Shown here: positions 1-6,005 of the stretch, one piece after another
How positions within the stretch are numbered: the first letter of the stretch is position 1
Layout: each line of letters starts with the position of its first letter
From: an uncultured Chromatiales bacterium
Lineage (GTDB): Bacteria; Pseudomonadota; Gammaproteobacteria; Steroidobacterales; BM003
NCBI GenBank assembly: GCA_937128475.1
Contig: CAKZML010000123.1
Coordinates: 1-48,257 of the forward strand
Reading direction: 5' to 3'
Length of the DNA stretch: 48,257 nucleotides
Notes under the pieces: generated by a model
Told to the model about the DNA's origin: nothing
Seen by the model: only the letters and a program-made list of their open reading frames with translations
The model's database searches: none
Program-made: the position numbers and the translations under genes

Positions 1-411
1 CCCCTGTTTGGCATGGGTTCATTCGCAGCTATCCCGACACCCTTCGGTGATTTGGTGTGTACCGGTACTCCCGGTGGCGAAATCGTACCTAATGGCAATG
101 CAGCTGGATGTACCGACGAGGGTTACGTAACTGATTCTTCCTGGGGTTACAGAATGCGCTTGGTGTTCCAGTATGACGATGCCTTCAAGGGCGTTAACCT
201 GGTACCCAGTATTAGCTATTCCCATGATGTCAGTGGCTGGCACCCGGCTGGTATCTTCAATGAAGGTAGCAAGAGCCTGGGATTGTCACTCAAGGCCAAT
301 TACCTGCAGCGCTATACGGCTGAACTCTTCTACACGGACTTCTCCGGTGGTGATTACAACACGCGCAATGACAGGGATTTCGCCGGCTTTAGCTTCGGCG
401 TTAGCTTCTAA
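1..411 (+). CDS. DUF1302 family outer-membrane protein, C-terminal part
   Basis: Only the last 136 codons or so are in the window. The frame is open from base 1 and ends at TAA 409-411. The visible part reads as alternating beta strands (SWGYRMRLVFQYDD, VNLVPSISYSHDVSGW, SLGLSLKANYLQRYTAELF) and ends FAGFSFGVSF. A C-terminal Phe after alternating hydrophobics is the usual sorting signal of outer-membrane beta-barrels. The sequence style and the DUF1329 gene 31 bases downstream match the DUF1302 family, which is thought to form FadL-like or porin-like barrels. The pairing suggests transport of hydrophobic compounds across the outer membrane; that role is inferred. The ATG at base 13 is internal and not the true start, which lies before the window. 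Confidence 0.8.
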   Translation, partial: PLFGMGSFAAIPTPFGDLVCTGTPGGEIVPNGNAAGCTDEGYVTDSSWGYRMRLVFQYDDAFKGVNLVPSISYSHDVSGWHPAGIFNEGSKSLGLSLKANYLQRYTAELFYTDFSGGDYNTRNDRDFAGFSFGVSF

Positions 412-442
412 GCTAAGCCTACTGATTTTAGAGGATACAAAA

Positions 443-1804
443 ATGACTTTATTGAAGAAAAGTATGCTGGCTGTCGCGGCCGCGACTTATATGGTATCCG
501 TCGGCGCGTCTGCTGCAATTTCGCAGGAGCAGGCTGACCGACTGGGTGGCTCCGAGTTGACCCCGATGGGTGCAGAACGAGCCGGCAACGCTGCCGGCAC
601 GATTCCCGAGTGGAACCCGATTAAATCGGCGCCTGCCGGGTACGTTGCGGGTGGGCCTTTGCTTGATCCGTTTGCCAGTGACCAGGTGAAGTTCTCGATT
701 ACTGCGGCAAACTACGAGCAATACGCTGATAACCTATCTCCCGGTCAAATCGCACTTCTGAAGCGTTACCCGAGTACTTTCAAGATGGACGTGTATGAAT
801 CACGCCGTTCATCCGGGTATCCCCAGGCTGTGTATGACCAGGTGAAATCTGGTGCTACCAAGGCCGAACTGGCCGCCGGTGGTAATGGTTTGAAGGAACT
901 GGTGTCTGACGCACCGTTCCCGATTCCTGCCAGTGGCATCGAGGTAATATGGAATCATATTCTTCGTTACCGGGGCGGCAGCGTGAAGCGCAGCTATACC
1001 CAGATTCCGGTCCAGGCCAATGGCAATTTCAGCCCTGTCGTGTTCGATGACCAGATTACCTGGGCGAACTACATGCAGGACAAGGTTGATCCGAATCGCC
1101 TGTTCTTCTACAAGCAGGCCATCGTGGCTCCTGCGCGTCTTGAGGGCGGCGTCTTGCTGGTGCATGAGAACATCGATCAGGTTAAAGAGCCTCGTGCAGC
1201 CTGGGTATACAACGCCGGTCAGCGTCGTGTTCGCAGAGCTCCTGATGTAGCCTATGACGGTCCCGGTACCGCTTCAGATGGTCTGCGTACTGCCGATGAT
1301 CTTGATCTGTATAACGGCGCACCAGATCGTTACAACTGGAAGCTTCTTGGCAAGAAAGAGATGTACATTGGCTACAACTCTTACCGCATGCTGGGTAAAT
1401 CCCTCAAGTACAAGGATTTGTTGCAAGCCGGCCATATGAACCCTGATTACCTGCGCTATGAATTGCACAGGGTATGGGTTGTTGAGGGGACTCTTAAGGA
1501 CGGTGCCCGGCATATTTATGCCAAACGTACTTTCTATGTCGACGAGGATACCTGGCAGATTTCCATTGCAGACCTGTATGACGGGCGTGGCGAAATGTGG
1601 CGCGTGAAAGAAGCCCATAACCTTACCCATTACCAGGTTAACGTTCCGTGGTATGCGACTGAAACCAGTTACGACTTGATCTCGGGTCGTTATCTTACAA
1701 TCGGTTTGGAAAACGAAATTCCTGAGTACACCTATGTGTGGGGCTATCCGGCATCATCCACGGAGTACACCCCCGCAGCGTTGCGCAGGGCTGGAAAACG
1801 ATAA
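443..1804 (+). CDS. DUF1329 family periplasmic protein (LolA/LolB-like)
   Basis: This 453-residue protein has a Sec signal peptide (MTLLKKS, then a hydrophobic stretch ending ASA at about residue 24). The mature part has the family features: TPMGAERAGN near the N-terminus, then many Trp- and Tyr-rich beta strands such as GEMWRVKEAHN. Length matches the family's usual 450 or so. DUF1329 proteins are predicted to adopt the lipid-binding half-barrel fold of LolA/LolB and occur beside DUF1302 barrels. I infer a periplasmic shuttle for a lipid or hydrophobic substrate. The ATG at 443 is preceded by GAGGA at 431-435. An upstream in-frame extension to base 173 runs inside the DUF1302 gene and lacks a signal peptide, so it is rejected. 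A terminator follows directly. Confidence 0.85.
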   Translation: MTLLKKSMLAVAAATYMVSVGASAAISQEQADRLGGSELTPMGAERAGNAAGTIPEWNPIKSAPAGYVAGGPLLDPFASDQVKFSITAANYEQYADNLSPGQIALLKRYPSTFKMDVYESRRSSGYPQAVYDQVKSGATKAELAAGGNGLKELVSDAPFPIPASGIEVIWNHILRYRGGSVKRSYTQIPVQANGNFSPVVFDDQITWANYMQDKVDPNRLFFYKQAIVAPARLEGGVLLVHENIDQVKEPRAAWVYNAGQRRVRRAPDVAYDGPGTASDGLRTADDLDLYNGAPDRYNWKLLGKKEMYIGYNSYRMLGKSLKYKDLLQAGHMNPDYLRYELHRVWVVEGTLKDGARHIYAKRTFYVDEDTWQISIADLYDGRGEMWRVKEAHNLTHYQVNVPWYATETSYDLISGRYLTIGLENEIPEYTYVWGYPASSTEYTPAALRRAGKR

Positions 1805-1846
1805 TATAAATCGTCAGCTAGCAGTTTGACGCATTTGTAATAAGAT

Positions 1847-1884
1847 AGCGGCTCGTCGTTTTTACGGCGAGCCGCTTATTTTTT
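1847..1884 (+). terminator. Rho-independent terminator between DUF1329 and YCF48 genes
   Basis: A perfect 9-bp stem, AGCGGCTCG at 1847-1855 pairing with CGAGCCGCT at 1868-1876, is followed by TATTTTTT. It lies 43 bases after the DUF1329 stop and 35 bases before the next start. It should end or attenuate the DUF1302-DUF1329 transcript, so the YCF48 and RND genes are probably made at a lower level by read-through or from a promoter very close by. Confidence 0.85.
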
Positions 1885-1918
1885 GGGCTGCCAACTTGGC
1901 CCGTGAGTGAGGGATTAA

Positions 1919-3103
1919 ATGCAACCGAATAATAAGGCCATCACCAGAATGGCGTATGGACTGGTGACTGTTGCGTCATTGCTGGTCGCAGGAACTGTTT
2001 ACGGGCAGTCAGACGGGGAAGTGCGTACCGATTTCAGGTATCTCCCGGCCGTAAAAACTCACTGGATTGAACGTGCTTTGTTACTGGATGTCGCCAGGGC
2101 CAACGGGCGGTTGGTTGCGGTAGGTGAGCGAGGAATTATCATCCATTCAGATGATGATGGCCGTAGCTGGGTACAGGCTGATGTGCCGGTATCGGTTACC
2201 TTGACCGCTGTGAATTTTCCCAGCCCGCAGATGGGCTGGGCAGTGGGTCATGAAGGCACGATTCTGCATAGTTCAGATGGCGGTACCAGCTGGTCAGTTC
2301 AGTTTACCGGTCAGCAGGTTGCGGAGCAGGAAGTGAGCTTCGCAGAGGCCGTGATAGCCAGCAAGCAGGAAGCGATGGAAACCGCAGACGAGTTTGAACT
2401 CGAAGACCTGGGGTTTGAACTTGAGGAAGCCGAGTATGCGCTTGACGACGCCACGGTTGCGGTCGAGGCTGGCGGTACAACCAATCCCTTGCTCGATGTC
2501 TGGTTTGCTGACGAAAAATCAGGGCTTGCAGTTGGCGCTTATGGATTGATCTTCAGCACTGATGATGGTGGTGAGAACTGGAAAATTCGTTCTTCGGATC
2601 TGGATAACCTGGATAAGTATCATTACTACAGCATCGCCTCAGCTGATGGCCAGACCATCTACGTCTCTGGTGAGGCGGGGATGTTGTTTCGTTCTGATGA
2701 CGCGGGCGTTACCTGGATTCGTCTGGATTCGCCGTATGAAGGTTCATTGTTTGGCATTGTCGCCTTATCCAATGGGTCGGCAGGTCGGGTAATATCGTTC
2801 GGACTCAGGGGTAACATCTTTGTCTCTGATGACAAGGGAGAGACCTGGGAGCGAAGGACGACGGCAAGTCAAAATACACTCATGGGTGGTGTGATTTCCC
2901 CTGGTGGCAAACTGGTGTTAGTCGGTCGTTCAGGTGCGGTACTAAGCAGTGACGATGCAGGAGAGACATTCAGCGTTGTTATCAGGGAAGATCGAAGCTC
3001 GTACAGTGCATTGATTGCTAATCCTGATGAAAACCTGGTCCTGGTGGGCGAGGGCGGTATACACCGGGCGAAGCCTGACGGTTCAGCTGAGGAAGAAGAA
3101 TAA
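1919..3103 (+). CDS. Secreted YCF48/BNR-repeat beta-propeller protein
   Basis: This 394-residue protein starts with a signal peptide, residues 1-30 (probable cut VYG/QS). The rest is a string of propeller blades with the Asp-box/BNR look: IIIHSDDDGRSW (74-84), ILHSSDGGTSW (115-125), IFSTDDGGENW (211-221), LFRSDDAGVTW (256-266), IFVSDDKGETW (300-310) and VLSSDDAGETF (341-351). The family includes the photosystem II assembly factor Ycf48; outside phototrophs it is often encoded beside RND permeases. Residues of about 133-188 form an acidic, helix-prone insertion between blades 2 and 3. Start: ATG with GAGGGA just upstream. Its stop overlaps the RND start by one base (TAATG), so the two are translationally coupled. 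I infer a periplasmic partner or assembly factor for the permease. Confidence 0.85.
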   Translation: MQPNNKAITRMAYGLVTVASLLVAGTVYGQSDGEVRTDFRYLPAVKTHWIERALLLDVARANGRLVAVGERGIIIHSDDDGRSWVQADVPVSVTLTAVNFPSPQMGWAVGHEGTILHSSDGGTSWSVQFTGQQVAEQEVSFAEAVIASKQEAMETADEFELEDLGFELEEAEYALDDATVAVEAGGTTNPLLDVWFADEKSGLAVGAYGLIFSTDDGGENWKIRSSDLDNLDKYHYYSIASADGQTIYVSGEAGMLFRSDDAGVTWIRLDSPYEGSLFGIVALSNGSAGRVISFGLRGNIFVSDDKGETWERRTTASQNTLMGGVISPGGKLVLVGRSGAVLSSDDAGETFSVVIREDRSSYSALIANPDENLVLVGEGGIHRAKPDGSAEEEE

Positions 3104-5502
3104 TGAAAGGCCCAACTAAACATCACCTGACCCACCCTGTTGAGGATGTAGAACCTCTTATAGAACGCCTGATTTTTAATAATCGGGTGGTCTTGATGGT
3201 AGTGCTCGCCCTGGTAACGCTGTTTCTCGGATACCAGGCGTCTCATATCCGTCCGGATGCCAGCTTTGAGAAGATGGTGCCTACATCCCATCCCTATATT
3301 GCCAATTTCCTGAAGAACCGTGATGACCTGGCAAGTCTGGGCAACTCGGTGCGGATAGTTGTCGAGACCAAGAAGGGAGATATCTTCGACAAGGATTTCC
3401 AGGAAATCCTGCAAAAAATTAATGACGAAGTGTTTTATATCCCGGGCGTGGACCGGTCGAAACTAGAGTCTCTTTGGTCGCCAAATATTCGCTGGAGCGA
3501 AGTGACCGAAGAGGGTTTTCGTGGTGGCGCTGTCATTCCCGACGGTTATGACGGATCCCATGAGAGCCTGGAAAACTTAAGAGAAAACGTACTAAAGTCT
3601 GGTCAGATTGGACGGCTGGTCGCGAATAACTTCAAGTCGACCATTGTGCTGGCACCGCTGGTTGATCGGGATGCAGAAACCGGTGAGAAACTTGATTACA
3701 AAGAGTTGTCACAAAATCTTGAAACCCTGGTGCGGGACAAGTACGGCAGTGACGTGGTGGCTATTCACATCATTGGTTTCGCCAAAATTGTCGGCGACCT
3801 CATCCATGGTGCGAACCAGGTCGGCATATTCTTCCTGATCGCTTTCTTGACCACCATGGTCTTGTTGTACCTCTATTCTCGCTGTCTGTGGAGCACCGCG
3901 GTTCCCCTGCTTTGTTCCACTATCGGCGTGGTATGGCAGCTGGGTTTGCTGAACGTACTTGGCTTCGGTATTGATCCATATTCTATGCTGGTACCGTTTT
4001 TGGTCTTTGCAATCGGGGTGAGCCACGGTGTGCAGATGATCAACAGCATCAGGGCCAAGTCACTGTTTGGAGCTAGCCCCATGGCTTCGGCCAGGCTCAC
4101 TTTCCGTCAGCTCTACATCCCGGGTTTGGTGGCGCTGGTCAGTGATGGTATCGGCTTCTTGACCTTGATGGTGATTGAGATTCCAGTCATCCAGGAGTTG
4201 GCGCTGACCGCTAGCCTGGGTGTGGCGGTACTGATCCTGACTAACCTGATTTTGTTGCCGGTACTGATGTCCTATACCGGAGTGACGAAAAATTCTGTTC
4301 AGCACATGGAGAAGCGCAAGGACAATCCCAGCAAAGTGTGGGAATGGTTCTCTGGGTTCACCGATATGAAACGGGCTCGCGTCACGTTGGGTATCGCAGT
4401 AGGCCTGTTTGTTTTCGGATTGTATTTTGGCCAGGGCCTGAAGATTGGTGATCTTGATCCCGGCGCTCCCGAGTTGCGTGCCGATTCGCGTTACAACAGG
4501 GACAACGCGTTCCTGACGGCCAACTACTCGAACAGCACCGATGTCTTTGTGGTGATGGTGGAAACTCCCGCCCAGGCCTGTGGTAACTACGAGGCGGTGG
4601 CGGCCGTTGATCGGTTCCAGGGTGAAATGGAACCGGTAGAGGGCGTCCAGTCGGTTGTCTCCCTGGTGAACGTGGCGAAGTTGGTTAATACCGCCATGAA
4701 CGAGGGCAGCCTGAAGTGGGCAGCCCTGAGCAGGAACCAGTTCGTGTTGAACAGTTCCCTGAGTCGGGTTCCCAGTATCCTGATCAATACGGACTGCTCA
4801 ATGGTGCCGGTCCTTGTGTTCCTTGAGGATCACAAGGCCGATACGCTTTTGCGGGTGGTGGCTGCTGCGGAGGAATTTGCGGCTACCTATAACAGTCCGG
4901 ATGCGACTTTCGTCCTGGCTGCGGGTAACTCCGGTGTTGAGGCGGCGACTAATATTGTTATCGCCAAGGCCCAGTACCAGATGCTTGCCTGGGTATACGG
5001 CGTGGTCAGCCTTTTGTGCTTGATCACCTTCCGTTCGCTGCGTGCAGTGTTGTGCATTATCTTGCCCCTGGCCCTGACATCTGTCCTCGCCCAGGCACTC
5101 ATGGCCGCCATGGGGATTGGCGTAAAGGTCGCCACCTTGCCGGTTATCGCACTTGGTGTGGGTATCGGCGTGGATTACGGAATCTACATTTACAGTCGGA
5201 TGCTTGGCTTTATCAAGGACGGGCTGAAACTGACCGATGCCTATTTCAAGACTCTGCAGTCCACTGGCGTGGCCGTGGCCTTTACCGGGATGACCCTGGC
5301 CATTGGCGTAGGAACCTGGATGTTCTCACCCATCAAGTTCCAGGCAGATATGGGTCTGATGCTGACATTTATGTTCCTGTGGAACATGCTTGGTGCGTTG
5401 ATTCTGCTGCCGGCCCTTGCAAGGGTCTTGCTTGAACCAGCCAAAATTCGTCAGAAATCTGCGGATGAGTTGGAGCAACTTGTGGCGGATAGCCGAAAGT
5501 GA
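3103..5502 (+). CDS. MMPL/RND family transporter
   Basis: This 799-residue inner-membrane protein has the RND layout of two halves. Each half has one transmembrane helix (first near residues 28-45, second near 425-440), a large periplasmic loop, and a bundle of about five helices (about 235-390 and 627-780). It resembles the MMPL/HpnN-type lipid exporters rather than AcrB-type drug pumps. The second half keeps GIGVDYGIYIY, with the Asp (residue 691) expected to carry protons. The equivalent first-half motif is AIGVSHGVQMI (Ser307-His308), without the acidic residue. It is coupled to the YCF48 gene by a one-base overlap and followed by a strong terminator. Together with DUF1302 and DUF1329 it may form a trans-envelope path for a lipid-like substrate. 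Substrate and direction cannot be read from sequence. Confidence 0.85.
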   Translation: MKGPTKHHLTHPVEDVEPLIERLIFNNRVVLMVVLALVTLFLGYQASHIRPDASFEKMVPTSHPYIANFLKNRDDLASLGNSVRIVVETKKGDIFDKDFQEILQKINDEVFYIPGVDRSKLESLWSPNIRWSEVTEEGFRGGAVIPDGYDGSHESLENLRENVLKSGQIGRLVANNFKSTIVLAPLVDRDAETGEKLDYKELSQNLETLVRDKYGSDVVAIHIIGFAKIVGDLIHGANQVGIFFLIAFLTTMVLLYLYSRCLWSTAVPLLCSTIGVVWQLGLLNVLGFGIDPYSMLVPFLVFAIGVSHGVQMINSIRAKSLFGASPMASARLTFRQLYIPGLVALVSDGIGFLTLMVIEIPVIQELALTASLGVAVLILTNLILLPVLMSYTGVTKNSVQHMEKRKDNPSKVWEWFSGFTDMKRARVTLGIAVGLFVFGLYFGQGLKIGDLDPGAPELRADSRYNRDNAFLTANYSNSTDVFVVMVETPAQACGNYEAVAAVDRFQGEMEPVEGVQSVVSLVNVAKLVNTAMNEGSLKWAALSRNQFVLNSSLSRVPSILINTDCSMVPVLVFLEDHKADTLLRVVAAAEEFAATYNSPDATFVLAAGNSGVEAATNIVIAKAQYQMLAWVYGVVSLLCLITFRSLRAVLCIILPLALTSVLAQALMAAMGIGVKVATLPVIALGVGIGVDYGIYIYSRMLGFIKDGLKLTDAYFKTLQSTGVAVAFTGMTLAIGVGTWMFSPIKFQADMGLMLTFMFLWNMLGALILLPALARVLLEPAKIRQKSADELEQLVADSRK

Positions 5503-5630
5503 TTATGGTGGAGAGCCAGGGCGCCATAACCGAGGTCCTGCATGCTTTGCGTGCAGGGCCAAATTTAGTGGATGTCCTGGACTGACAAAGACAGACACGT
5601 CCGCTAGCGTTTGGTTGATGTTCGTTAAAG

Positions 5631-5657
5631 AGCCCGCAATAGCGGGCTTTTCTTTTT
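5631..5657 (+). terminator. Rho-independent terminator after the RND gene
   Basis: The stem GCCCGC (5632-5637)/GCGGGC (5642-5647) with loop AATA is followed by TTTTCTTTTT. It lies about 130 bases after the RND stop and closes the envelope cluster. Confidence 0.9.
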
Positions 5658-5881
5658 GGCAGGTAGCGGTGTCGTACCGCCCCCGGAAGGCGCGTTCAAG
5701 GCTGAAGTAGTGGCACAAATACGCCACGCTTAATTAGAGGAAACCTCCCGGGAGTGAAAATCTGCAACCTGATTCGCACTTTTCTGGAGCCGGTCTGGGT
5801 AAATTGGCAGGGCTGGCTCCATGAATCTTGCGGATATTTGGTATCGAATTAGATTAATTAACTAATAAACATGGGGTTAGC

Positions 5882-5909
5882 TTGTTTTCTTAAAAAAGTA
5901 TGTCACAAT
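5882..5909 (+). promoter_or_regulatory. Possible sigma-70 promoter for the GGDEF-EAL gene
   Basis: TTGTTT (5882-5887), 16 bases, then CACAAT (5904-5909) is a weak match to a -35/-10 pair in the most AT-rich part of the gap. The -10 box overlaps the left arm of the GTCACA/TGTGAC dyad. Judged by eye only. Confidence 0.3.
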
Positions 5910-5924
5910 CACCTCGGATGTGAC
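5902..5924. promoter_or_regulatory. Inverted repeat GTCACA-N11-TGTGAC, possible operator
   Basis: Perfect 6-bp arms (5902-5907 and 5919-5924) flank an 11-base spacer about 80 bases before the GGDEF-EAL start and overlap the candidate -10 box. The arms are in the opposite order to a CRP/FNR site, so those regulators are not implied. No regulator is identified. Confidence 0.3.
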
Positions 5925-6005
5925 TGAATTCTGTTCAGCTATCCGAATGGGGTTTGCCAATAGCGGTTAAGCAAGATCGGCGCAAAAATTTATAGAGGTC
6001 GGCCA

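Larger units (their letters stand above)
5503..6005. other. 503-base intergenic region with terminator and possible 5' leader structures
   Basis: No convincing gene is present. From left to right it holds a 9-bp hairpin at 5537-5557 (CCTGCATGC/GCGTGCAGG with one G-T pair, no T-run), a clear terminator at 5631-5657, a wide inverted repeat TGGAGCC (5785-5791)/GGCTCCA (5815-5821), an AT-rich stretch at about 5850-5900, and a dyad GTCACA-N11-TGTGAC at 5902-5924. I saw no tRNA, and no known cyclic-di-GMP riboswitch consensus before the GGDEF-EAL gene. Confidence 0.6.

Noticed and set aside
173-442. In-frame extension of the DUF1329 gene
   Set aside because: It overlaps the DUF1302 coding sequence, lacks a signal peptide, and ATG 443 has its own ribosome-binding site and a proper signal peptide.
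5537-5557. Second terminator after the RND gene
   Set aside because: The hairpin is good but has no T-run after it; the real terminator is at 5631-5657.
5902-5924. CRP/FNR binding site
   Set aside because: The half-sites are in the order TCACA then TGTGA with an 11-base spacer, the reverse of TGTGA-N6-TCACA.
5503-6005. Cyclic-di-GMP riboswitch before the GGDEF-EAL gene
   Set aside because: I could not find the conserved core sequences of either known class in the gap.
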